The position numbers and the translations under genes are program-made. From NCBI GenBank assembly GCA_913055845.1, contig CAJXKO010000019.1:1-37669 (forward strand): a stretch of 37,669 nt of DNA, in the 5' to 3' direction. The notes below the pieces were generated by a model. That model had not been told where the DNA came from, searched no databases, and saw nothing but the letters and a program-made list of their open reading frames with translations. Positions 8,408-16,803 of this stretch are shown here, in pieces. Position 1 is the first letter of the stretch; each line of letters opens with the position of its first letter. Source of the stretch: an uncultured Bacteroidota bacterium (lineage in GTDB: Bacteria > Bacteroidota > Rhodothermia > Rhodothermales > Salinibacteraceae).

Positions 8408-10204
8408 CTACGGCCGCTCCAGACCGACAACCCGCGGCGATCCGGAAGGGGGAACGTGGACGTAGACCCGTGTTGGATCGCTAAGGACACCGTTCTGCCG
8501 CGTGCGAAGATCGATGCGGACGACACGCTGGTCGGGAGCCGTACGGCCTCGGTCGTCCAGTATCCTCCCGAGCGGGGTGCCGTCGAGGACCAGAGGAAGG
8601 GCCGTGTCTTCAACGGTTCGGGCCGGGCCAAGGGCGGTGCCGTCCAGGTGCATCTGATAGCTGTACTCGCGGGCAGCGGCGGGGGCGAGGCCACCGGTGA
8701 CGGATAAATCCGCGAACTGAAGCGAATCAGGGCCGGACGGAGACGGGGAGGCGGCGCTCCCGCTGGCCAGAGAGGGGGAGAGGCCCTCCGACACGACAAA
8801 TCGATCGAGGGGGTTCACTTTGTCGAACCAGTATCGCCCCACCTTGTCGCGTCGTTTTTTAAGAATCTCCAATAGGTGTGTCTCCGCGTCGGAGTTGCTG
8901 ATCTGAGCGGTCTCGACGATGGCTTTTAAGTCCTCATCCGAGAAGCTCATTACGATTTTCGCGCCCCAGTAGCCGTCCCGCTCGGTCAGCTTTTCGAAGG
9001 CGGGATTGGGATAGGTCGGCACCCATTCGCCAGGCTTAAAGACATCGGCCCGATAGTACCCCACCGCTTTGTGGGGCACCGTCGAATCATAGTCCCACCA
9101 CGGAAATGGATAGGCGCCGAGGAGGGGCAAGGCCTTCAAGATTTTTCGCTGGTCGATCATGTAGGCCTGCCCGTGAATGGGGCGGTGGGGCCGGGTGGCG
9201 TTCGCCCCAAGGGTGGAGCCCATATCGATCAGGTAGTGCTTTACGTACTGCTCATCGGTGTACACGGCCAGCGTATTGGCGTGACGCCGGTCCGCGTCGT
9301 TGAGCCATGACCCGATCACGCGTAGCCCGCGCAGTTCGCGGCGTTGTTCGTGTCGCACACGGTCGTTGGCGTCGCCCTCTCGAGTGCCCTTGAAGTAGAT
9401 GGGGCCCAAGGGCTCTCCATCCACGAATTTACTGGCGAGTCCGCGGATGCGACCGTCGGGGCCTGGATCGTAGGGGGCCAGGAGGGCTTGCAGGTCCTCG
9501 CGCGTCATCGGACGACGGCCGCCCTTGCCGTCCACCATGGCGTCGTCGGCGATCTCAAGCTGGTCGGGGGAGAAGTACGTGATCGTGTTCTGGGGGACGT
9601 GGTAGCCCGCCGCGTAAAAAATTTTGGTCGAGACCACTTCGGCCGACGACGTCAGCTCGGGCCAGTTGGGGCCGTCGAGTTTGATAAGGTACCGGTCGCC
9701 ACGGGGGTCCTCGATCTGAAAGCCGCGGGACGCCCCCTGGAATTTGCCGCTGATAATGGTCCAAGAGCCGTCCTGGGCCGGTCCGGCGGCGGGGCCAGTG
9801 GTATCCTCGTCGTTGGGGCCGACGGCCAGTTCATGGGGCGTCATCTCGTGGTAGAAGTGGCGCCGCTTCCACCAGCTGGAGTTGGGCGGCTCGTCCAGTA
9901 CGTTCACGTTGTCGGCGGCATCCGCGCTGGCGAGACCAAGGGGGCGACCCAGTTTGCGGCCCGTCCAGTTGAGGTTGAGCGGCTTTTCGAGTTGGTGGAA
10001 AACACTCATGTCCACGCGGTCCCAGTACATGCTCTCCCGCGTTTGCTCGGGCCGGTCGGTGGGGCGAGTATCCGGATCCGTCGTCTTGATGGGATCCAGC
10101 GTGTAGGGCTTCGTTGAGCCGCAGCCCCCAAGGATCCCGACGATGAGCAGGCCGCCGAGGAGGAGGGACCAGGGAGAAGAGGGCGCGGAAACGGAGGCGC
10201 GCAT
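8408..10204 (-). CDS. Secreted lipoprotein with HipA/PI3K-like kinase signature
   Basis: This is a 598-residue protein with a lipoprotein signal peptide: a hydrophobic core, then LGGC with Cys28 as lipidation site. It is therefore exported and membrane-anchored. The middle domain carries the residue order of HipA-type kinase folds: a Gly-rich strand and YLIKLD with Lys175, Glu189 in the following helix, Asp305 with Asn310 (DRRHAN, the D-x4-N catalytic spacing of HipA), and Asp327 in LIDMGS as the metal-binding Asp. A Ser/Pro-rich linker near 475-495 leads to a beta-rich C-terminal domain. The ATG at 10204 was chosen; a GTG at 10213 would add three residues. The gene follows the Omp85-type barrel by 47 bp on the same strand, suggesting one transcript. 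The substrate and activity are unknown, and the kinase assignment is my inference from motifs. An inactive pseudokinase is possible. Confidence 0.7.
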   Translation of the reverse strand: MRASVSAPSSPWSLLLGGLLIVGILGGCGSTKPYTLDPIKTTDPDTRPTDRPEQTRESMYWDRVDMSVFHQLEKPLNLNWTGRKLGRPLGLASADAADNVNVLDEPPNSSWWKRRHFYHEMTPHELAVGPNDEDTTGPAAGPAQDGSWTIISGKFQGASRGFQIEDPRGDRYLIKLDGPNWPELTSSAEVVSTKIFYAAGYHVPQNTITYFSPDQLEIADDAMVDGKGGRRPMTREDLQALLAPYDPGPDGRIRGLASKFVDGEPLGPIYFKGTREGDANDRVRHEQRRELRGLRVIGSWLNDADRRHANTLAVYTDEQYVKHYLIDMGSTLGANATRPHRPIHGQAYMIDQRKILKALPLLGAYPFPWWDYDSTVPHKAVGYYRADVFKPGEWVPTYPNPAFEKLTERDGYWGAKIVMSFSDEDLKAIVETAQISNSDAETHLLEILKKRRDKVGRYWFDKVNPLDRFVVSEGLSPSLASGSAASPSPSGPDSLQFADLSVTGGLAPAAAREYSYQMHLDGTALGPARTVEDTALPLVLDGTPLGRILDDRGRTAPDQRVVRIDLRTRQNGVLSDPTRVYVHVPPSGSPRVVGLERP

Positions 10205-10251
10205 GGAGAACACTCGGCAATGAAATGAAACGTAGCGAAGGCGAGACCCGG

Positions 10252-11559
10252 TTACCGGGCCGCATGGCGGAAGGTGGGCTCCACCGTGATGAGGGTACGC
10301 ACTCCTTCCGTGCTCCCCGCCACTTCAAGGCGTGCGCTCAGTCCTTTCCGGTTGAGCACGTGGATGCCCCCCCCGTAACTCCAGTGAAATCGGTCGGTGC
10401 GCACGTCCGAGAGCTGGTCGAAGACCTGTCCCGCATCGACGAAGATGGCGGCGTCGACGTTCGACCAGATCGGATAGCGGTACTCTGCATTCAGTACCAG
10501 CGAGCCATCGTTCTGGAACCGCCGCGATTCGAATCCGCGGAGGGTGCTTTGTCCCCCGAGAGAGGGGAGTTGATAGAACGGTACGTCTGCGCCACCGAAG
10601 AGCGGTTCGGTCTGCTCCACGCGGCCGCGGAGCGCGAGCCGCCGCGAATCGGGAAAAAAGCCGACGGGCAGGTACTGCCGCACCTCGGCCACGTACCGTC
10701 CGTACCGGAAGCGATCCGAGGTCAGGTCATGGGTGTAGTCAAGCTGGAGGATGACTTCCGTGCCCCGCGATGCGCGGAATGGACCGTCTGTAAAGTCGGC
10801 GGCTAGGGTGAGTCGGGACGTCAAAAGATCGAGCGTTCCGAGGCCTGGTGGGGAGGCATCGGCAAGGAGGTCGGCGTCTGGGGCGGTGTCTACGTGTTCG
10901 TACAGCATGTCGACCGCGCCGCGGTACGGTTGATTGGGCAGCCCGGCACGGAACCCGGCGGTAATGTCCAGTTGGTCGCGAGAAAACTGGCTCTCGTCCG
11001 CGTTCCGCGTACTCTCATTGCCCTCCAAGTAGAACTCACTTTCGGGATCTGAGAAAAAATTCGCGACCAGTCGAAATCTGGTCCCGGTCCCCAGTGGTGC
11101 AGGAATGGTGTAGGAGGCCTCGGACTCGAATGTATCGGGGCCGCCGTAGAGGCCTTCGATGCGGGCGGAGTGGCGGCTGCCGAACAGCGAGTTGTCGTAC
11201 AGGGCAAGTCCGGCCAGGAAGCCGGCGGGCCCGCCCAGGTCGATGAGAGGCACCACACCCTGCGGCGGGCGGCGTGGTTTAAAGAGGTTCGGAAATTCTT
11301 GCTCAACATACCGCGCTGCCCAGCCTAGCGGCCGCGTGGCGGCGTGTATCACGTACGCGGGCGTAGCCAGCACATGGTAGGCAACGCTTCGCGACGTGGT
11401 ATAGGGGTCGTGCTGAGTGGCCGTGCTCTCCTGGGTCGTCGCGGTGTCCGCCGGGGGCGACGAGCCAGACTGCGCCCAAGTTGCCGGGGCCAAAAGGGAG
11501 CCGACGACGAGTCCCAGTGCAAGAGCGAGTGTTCGCAACGAGCAGGGGGGAGGCTGCAT
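10252..11559 (-). CDS. Omp85/BamA-type outer-membrane beta-barrel without POTRA domains
   Basis: This is a 435-residue protein with a signal peptide (hydrophobic segment, probable cleavage after ATWA) and a barrel with alternating aromatic/polar strands. The signature LGGQSTLRGFESRRF, at about residue 330, matches the loop-6 (V/I)RGF motif of the Omp85 superfamily. Nearby AEYRYPIWSNVDAAIFVDAG is also typical of the bacterial surface antigen (D15) domain. Canonical Omp85 proteins place POTRA domains before the barrel. Here only about 100 residues precede the first strands and I see no POTRA repeat. It may assemble or pass a specific substrate, or be a structural barrel. It is the first gene of the five-gene minus-strand series, and the kinase-like lipoprotein is directly downstream. 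The start has a pyrimidine-rich leader and no visible ribosome-binding site. Confidence 0.82.
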   Translation of the reverse strand: MQPPPCSLRTLALALGLVVGSLLAPATWAQSGSSPPADTATTQESTATQHDPYTTSRSVAYHVLATPAYVIHAATRPLGWAARYVEQEFPNLFKPRRPPQGVVPLIDLGGPAGFLAGLALYDNSLFGSRHSARIEGLYGGPDTFESEASYTIPAPLGTGTRFRLVANFFSDPESEFYLEGNESTRNADESQFSRDQLDITAGFRAGLPNQPYRGAVDMLYEHVDTAPDADLLADASPPGLGTLDLLTSRLTLAADFTDGPFRASRGTEVILQLDYTHDLTSDRFRYGRYVAEVRQYLPVGFFPDSRRLALRGRVEQTEPLFGGADVPFYQLPSLGGQSTLRGFESRRFQNDGSLVLNAEYRYPIWSNVDAAIFVDAGQVFDQLSDVRTDRFHWSYGGGIHVLNRKGLSARLEVAGSTEGVRTLITVEPTFRHAAR

Positions 11560-12346
11560 GGAGGAAGGAACCGGTCGTGTGATATCGATGAGATCACGCG
11601 CTCTCTGGCATTAACGACTCGTCCGCGCGCCAGGCAGAGAAACCACGCGCATCTGTTTGTGGAACCGGGGAGCTGTTACAGGGAGTCCACTCTGGAAGAG
11701 AGGAAAACGTTTCCGCCAGCTTGAGATTTTCCGAAACGCTGCGTGTGGAGGAGTGTGGATTGTTCCGGCGCGTGTCATTCTGTGTGATTTTGCTGAAAGT
11801 CTTAAGCGGTTCTCGAAGGTCGAAGCGCTCGAAGAGGTCGAGCGATGATCTTGTGGGGAGCTCCATCGCTTTGTCCGACTGCGCCGCTAGAGTCCGGGAA
11901 GTGTCTCTTGCTCTGCTTTCAGTTTGGCATCACCTCACGACGGCACGTACTTTCTACCGGGCGTCCTTCCTGCGGAAAGCAACCACACTATCCCATTGGT
12001 GGCGCGACACGGGCCTCGCCGTGACTAGGGCCCTATTCCCGTCGTTCCCTGGCACTGCCTTCTGTCTTCCGTATTCTGTGCTCCGGCGTGTGCGCCGCAG
12101 GATTGTAAAGCCGATACGAAGAAGGGTCTTGACGGCACTTCGTGGTGCACCATGGAGTTCTGTGGATAAGCGGTTGCCGTTTTTGGAGATGATTGCATGG
12201 ATTTTGCAGCCCCCCAACAGGGAGCCGATGGCCTGGATGCTCCGAGTTCCCCCTTGCTTTCCCTGCGGCTGCGGTGCAAGATCGGCACTCGGTTATACAA
12301 CGTTCCTCTTCTCACACCCCCCCTGCTCGTCCCAAGACGCCGTCCG
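11560..12346. other. Divergent intergenic region between barrel gene and kinase gene
   Basis: About 790 bp must hold promoters for the leftward barrel gene and the rightward histidine kinase gene. I see no convincing gene in it. Frames running through it, including the 50-codon extension upstream of 12347, have atypical composition. A perfect DnaA-box match, TGTGGATAA, lies at 12161-12169, and a 10-bp palindrome TGGTGCACCA lies at 12143-12152. A near-palindrome GGAAAACGTTTCC lies near 11702. All are single copies and may be chance. Confidence 0.5.
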
Positions 12347-15300
12347 ATGGAGCGTTCCCCACAGCAGATCGCGTCGCAGTTTGGGAGGGACCAAGGCGAC
12401 CCCACTCGCGTGGACGATTCGCCTGTACGAGCGTGTCGTCTAGTTGGATTGTTTGGGGCGGGAATCCTGTCGCTCGTTGGGCTCCTTCGTTTGGTGCTTC
12501 CCATCCAGGCCGCGGATCCGGTATGGGCCTGTTTTGGGGTTGCGGGGGGGTTGGCTGGGCTCTATGTGGTTACGCACGTCGCGCCCGAGCTTTGCGACCG
12601 GGCTGCCAGCTGGATACAGGCGGGGCTATACCTCGTGATGGTCTGGGCCGTGTCCGTCGTTATTCTGAACTACACCACCGAAGAGTATGTGCTCGGCCTG
12701 TTGCTGGTCTACGCAGGACTCATCGGCGGAGTGGGGTTGAGTGGACGTTCGGCCCGGGCCGCTTGGCGGTTTGCTGTGGGGGGGCTCCTCATTACAGGGG
12801 TCGGATTCTTTTTGGGGCCGGCCCCGGAGGTGCACCCTGGCGTGGTGTTAGGGGGCATGGCCGCCGCCGCCATTGGAGCAGGAGGGGCCACGCAGGCACA
12901 TCTATCGATCCAGGAGCATCTGCTGGAGCAACAGGGGCAGTGGCAGCACCTCGTAGAGAACCTACAGGAGGCCGTTCTCATCACCGTCGAGGGCGAGATT
13001 GTCTACGCCAATCCCCACGCGGCGACGCTTTTTGGGGCATCGGATCCGGGGATGCTTGAAGGAGAGTCGGTCTTCGATCTGGTCGCCCTTGAGGCTCGAG
13101 AGGGGGTGAAGGCCCGGCTCACCTCGATCCACGACGGGCAATCCACGGCGCCCCACGAGCATCGCACGCAGGGCCTCGACGGCAGCGAGCGGGTGGTTCA
13201 GTCGCAGGCCGTACCCGTGCAGTACCGGGGAACCGACGCGGCCCTCTCGGTCGTGCGTGACGTCACGCACTGGCGCGATGTGCAGGACACCCTTACCCAG
13301 CGAGCGGAACTTGAGCACCTCCTCGTTGAAGTTTCCGCTGGATTTATTGATACGTCCATCGAGCGCCTCGATCACGCCATCGAAGAGGCCCTCGGCACGG
13401 TTGGCTCGTTCGTGGGGGCGGACCGCAGTTACGTGTTTTTGTTCGACGGGAACCCGGCCGAGGCGTCCCTGGAGGAGACCACGATGAGCAATACCCACGA
13501 ATGGTGTGCCTCGGGGGTGTCGCCGCAGAAAGATCACATCCAGGGCATGCCCTGTGCCCGATTGCCGTGGTGGATGGAACAGATTCGTCGTCAAGAAGCG
13601 GTCGTCGTGCCGTCCCTCGACGATCTTCCCGCCGCCGCGACCGCGGAGAAGGAAGTTTTCGCGGCCCAAAACATCGAGTCGCTCGTGGCCCTGCCCCTCA
13701 CTCAAGGAGACCGCCTTGTTGGGTTTGTGGGCTTCGACGCCGTCGGGCAGGCGACTCGTTGGGAGGAAGAGACCGTAACCGTGCTCCGGGTGCTCGGGGA
13801 CGCCATTGCCAGTGCCTTGCAGCGCAAGGAGATTGAAGCTCGGCTCCGTGATCGGGAAGAACGGCTGCGCGCCATCACGGAGAACGTATCGGAGGGCATT
13901 TACCGCTCCACGCCCGACGAGGGATTGGTCTTTGCCAATCAGGCATTCGCCGAGATGTTTGGCTACGACGATGCGGAGGAGGTGCTGGAGGTCGACCCCA
14001 ACACGCTATATCCCACCGCCCAGATTCGTGAGCAACTCCGAACCGCCGCCCGAGGTCAGGATTCTTTCGACGGGGTGGAGGCTACCTTTCAGCGTGCGGA
14101 TGGGTCGACGTTCGTGGGGCTCGTAAGTGGGTCGGTGGTTCGGGATAACGACGGCGAGGTGAAATGCTACGACGGTGCCGTGACGGACATTACGGAGCGC
14201 AAGGCGCAACAACGGCGCCTCCGCGTGTTGTCGGAAGCCGTAGAACAGGCCGAGGACGGCATTCTCATCACTAAGGACGCGTCCCCCGAGTCTATCATCT
14301 ACGCTAATCCGGCCTTTGAAGAAATGACCGGCTACCGCGAAGACGAACTGCTTGGCCAGTCGCCGGAGATTCTGCGCGGCCCGGATACCGATCCCGATGT
14401 GATCGATTCCCTCCAGAAAGCCCGTGCGGCCGGCGAGCCCTGGACGGGCGAAACAGTGAACTACCAAAAGGACGGCACGCCCTTCATGGTGCACTGGACC
14501 GCTGTGCCCGTGCGCAACGACGACGGCACCATCGAGTACTGGACCGCGGTGCAACGGGACGTCACCGAGCGGCGGACGATGGAGGCCCGACTCCGGGAGC
14601 GTGAGGCGCGGCTTCGGGGCCTGGCCAACAGTATTCCAGGGGTGGTCTACCAGTTTCACGCCGATCCGGACGGCACCTACGGCACACACTTCGTGAGCAA
14701 CCACGCGGAGGACCTCCTGGGCATCCCCGCGGAGCCGGACAGGTTTTTCGATGCCTTTCTGGCACGGGTCCCCACTCCTCACCGAGATCGGCTTTTGGAG
14801 AGCGTAGAAGAGGCGGTGGCCCAAAATGACACCTGGCGGTTCGAAATCCCCTTCCAGACCCCTACCGGCGAGTGGATTTGGCTTCTGGGCACGGCCACGC
14901 CCGAGCGGCGCGAGAACGAGCTCGTGTACAACGGCGTCCTGCTCGACATCACGGAGCGCAAGGAGGCCGAGAAGGCCGTCCGGGAAGAACGAGACCGCTT
15001 TGAGACCCTCTTCGAGAGCCTGCCAACCCCCGTCGTGCGCTGCACCGCGGACGAGGCAGGCCTTCAGATTGCCGACGTCAACGATGCCTTCAAGTCTGTC
15101 TTCGGGGTGGACCGTACGGAGGCGGAGGCCCAGAGTCTCGACGAGCTTCTGATGCCGGACGGGACTGGCGGGGTGGGCATCGATCGCCGGGCACTGACCG
15201 AGGGGGCCGTGCGGACGGACGTACAGTGTGAGACCACCGATGGGCCGCGGGACTTTCGCATTCAGGTGGCGGGCCGGAATCCGGAAACGGGACCGCCGGA

Positions 15301-16453
15301 AGGCCACGCCATTTACACTGACATTACCACTCGGAAGCGGCGCGAGCGGGCCCTCAAAGAGACCAACGCAACCCTGGAAGCCATTCTCGAAAATCTACCG
15401 CTCGGTGTTCTGGCGGAGGATGGGGAGGGGGGCGTCTTGGCCGCCAATGAGAGCTTCTGTGAAATTCTGGGACTGCCCGTGGCCGCCAGCGCACTGCGGG
15501 GCCAGGAGGCGACTGATGTCATGGAGAAGGCCGCGGACATGCTCGCGGATCCAGATGCTTTCAAAGGACGGACCGAAGCCATTCTGGAGCGCGGCGAGCC
15601 GGTCTTCGATGAGGAACTTGCCCTTGCCGACGGGCGCGTGCTGGAGCGAGACTTCGTGCCCTATGAACTCGCCGACGGTACCGCGGCCTTATGGGTGTAC
15701 CGGGACGTCACTGAGCGAAAAGAACGCGAAAAGCGACTCAAAGAGGCCAAAGATGAGGCGCAAGAGGCCAATCGCATGAAGTCGGTCTTCCTCGCCAACA
15801 TGAGCCACGAAATTCGGACCCCGCTGACCTCCATGATTGGGTTTGCCGAGGTTATTGGCGATGAGGTGGAGACGGACGAAGAAGGGCCCATTCCCCGCTT
15901 TGCCAATCTAATTGAGGAAAGCGGGCATCGTTTGATGGAGACCCTCGACGCGGTGCTCAACCTCTCGAAACTGGAAGCAGGAGAGATGGAGCTTTCTGCC
16001 GAACCGGTGTCCCTGCCCGATGAACTTAACGAAACGGCGGAGCTGTTTGCCCCTCAGGCTCGAGACGCCGGGATTGACCTCCAGGTACAAACGCCCGACC
16101 AGCCGCTCCAGGGGTGCGCCGATCCCGGGGGCCTCCGAATCGTTCTGCGCAACTTGATTTCCAATGCCCTCAAGTACACCGAGGAGGGCAGTGTATGGGT
16201 GCGCGCCGAGCAGCGGAACGGGTCCGTGGCCGTGGAGGTCGAGGACACGGGCATTGGCATGAACCCCGACCAGACGTCAGCCTTGTTTGAGGCGTTCCGG
16301 CAAGAATCGGAGGGGATCGCCCGGGAATACGAGGGCAGTGGCCTCGGCCTCGCCGTAACGAAACGGGTGGTGGACCAGATGGGCGGGGCCATTGACGTGA
16401 CGACAGAAAAAGGGAAAGGCACGTGCTTTACGGTGAAGCTACCCCGCGAATGA
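12347..16453 (+). CDS. Membrane multi-PAS/GAF sensor histidine kinase
   Basis: This is a 1368-residue sensor kinase. Residues about 25-190 are a multi-helix membrane region. The order after it is PAS1 (about 198-310), GAF (323-490), PAS2 (500-620), PAS3 (626-742), PAS4 (754-872), PAS5 (884-995) and PAS6 (1008-1120). A dimerisation/phosphoacceptor domain follows, with MSHEIRTPLTS and His1154. The ATPase domain ends the protein, with NLISNALKYT (N box), DTGIGM and GSGLGLAV (G boxes). All core kinase motifs look intact. There is no C-terminal receiver domain, so phosphotransfer must go to a separate regulator, and none is encoded next to it. The ATG at 12347 (MERSPQQIAS) was chosen over 12197, whose extra 50 residues look non-coding; this choice is uncertain. 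PAS4 is nearly the same module as one in the next gene. The signal is unknown. Confidence 0.88.
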   Translation: MERSPQQIASQFGRDQGDPTRVDDSPVRACRLVGLFGAGILSLVGLLRLVLPIQAADPVWACFGVAGGLAGLYVVTHVAPELCDRAASWIQAGLYLVMVWAVSVVILNYTTEEYVLGLLLVYAGLIGGVGLSGRSARAAWRFAVGGLLITGVGFFLGPAPEVHPGVVLGGMAAAAIGAGGATQAHLSIQEHLLEQQGQWQHLVENLQEAVLITVEGEIVYANPHAATLFGASDPGMLEGESVFDLVALEAREGVKARLTSIHDGQSTAPHEHRTQGLDGSERVVQSQAVPVQYRGTDAALSVVRDVTHWRDVQDTLTQRAELEHLLVEVSAGFIDTSIERLDHAIEEALGTVGSFVGADRSYVFLFDGNPAEASLEETTMSNTHEWCASGVSPQKDHIQGMPCARLPWWMEQIRRQEAVVVPSLDDLPAAATAEKEVFAAQNIESLVALPLTQGDRLVGFVGFDAVGQATRWEEETVTVLRVLGDAIASALQRKEIEARLRDREERLRAITENVSEGIYRSTPDEGLVFANQAFAEMFGYDDAEEVLEVDPNTLYPTAQIREQLRTAARGQDSFDGVEATFQRADGSTFVGLVSGSVVRDNDGEVKCYDGAVTDITERKAQQRRLRVLSEAVEQAEDGILITKDASPESIIYANPAFEEMTGYREDELLGQSPEILRGPDTDPDVIDSLQKARAAGEPWTGETVNYQKDGTPFMVHWTAVPVRNDDGTIEYWTAVQRDVTERRTMEARLREREARLRGLANSIPGVVYQFHADPDGTYGTHFVSNHAEDLLGIPAEPDRFFDAFLARVPTPHRDRLLESVEEAVAQNDTWRFEIPFQTPTGEWIWLLGTATPERRENELVYNGVLLDITERKEAEKAVREERDRFETLFESLPTPVVRCTADEAGLQIADVNDAFKSVFGVDRTEAEAQSLDELLMPDGTGGVGIDRRALTEGAVRTDVQCETTDGPRDFRIQVAGRNPETGPPEGHAIYTDITTRKRRERALKETNATLEAILENLPLGVLAEDGEGGVLAANESFCEILGLPVAASALRGQEATDVMEKAADMLADPDAFKGRTEAILERGEPVFDEELALADGRVLERDFVPYELADGTAALWVYRDVTERKEREKRLKEAKDEAQEANRMKSVFLANMSHEIRTPLTSMIGFAEVIGDEVETDEEGPIPRFANLIEESGHRLMETLDAVLNLSKLEAGEMELSAEPVSLPDELNETAELFAPQARDAGIDLQVQTPDQPLQGCADPGGLRIVLRNLISNALKYTEEGSVWVRAEQRNGSVAVEVEDTGIGMNPDQTSALFEAFRQESEGIAREYEGSGLGLAVTKRVVDQMGGAIDVTTEKGKGTCFTVKLPRE
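14609..14962 (+). repeat. Shared PAS module, copy 1
   Basis: This encodes 118 residues, from RLRGLANSIPGVV to LLDITERK, within the first kinase. It aligns without gaps to 18343-18696 in the second kinase, with about 73 of 118 identical residues counted by eye, and similarity also shows at nucleotide level. Confidence 0.85.
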
Positions 16454-16803
16454 ATGGGGCAGGCGCTCTCTCATTCTGACCGTTTTCCCGAAGAGTCGCC
16501 TCATTCTCCCGCACTGCGCACGCCCGCTATTGGACGCATTTTCGGGAACCGAACGAGGGTGCATAGATCCTGTTAAAATAGTCCTTCGGTCGAGTCCTCT
16601 CGCAAGGGGTGTCGAACGGTTTTCGCGTGAGGAACGGAGACGACACTGTATGGGCGGCGGTCGCCTCGCCTCTTCCGTCGTACACTGGCGATGCTTGCAG
16701 GAGGGTGCTACCGGTCCGACCGGGGGCGGGCGTTCCGGGAATCGTCATATCACATGCCCTCGTTGGGGACTGGCCTTGCCTCACAAAGCGGCTGCACACC
16801 GCC
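16454..16803. other. Interval between the two kinase genes
   Basis: This 350-bp stretch has no convincing gene. A GTG at 16609 opens a frame joined to the second kinase, but the 65 extra residues show no domain or signal character. A possible extended -10 promoter is listed separately. No clear terminator hairpin with a T run was seen after the first kinase. Confidence 0.5.
16571..16579 (+). promoter_or_regulatory. Possible extended -10 promoter for second kinase
   Basis: The sequence TGTTAAAAT resembles an extended -10 element (TGnTATAAT). No good -35 hexamer lies 17 bp upstream. If used, the leader to the chosen ATG at 16804 would exceed 200 nt. This is weak evidence. Confidence 0.22.

Noticed and set aside
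12143-12152. 10-bp palindrome TGGTGCACCA upstream of the first kinase
   Set aside because: Dozens of 10-bp palindromes are expected by chance in a window this size, and no second copy was noticed.
12161-12169. Perfect DnaA-box match TGTGGATAA
   Set aside because: It is a single copy with no clustered boxes, A+T-rich element or dnaA/dnaN gene nearby, so not an origin on this evidence.
16609-16803. 65-codon extension of the second kinase from a GTG
   Set aside because: There is no signal peptide or domain, and the receiver-like fold starts directly at the ATG at 16804.
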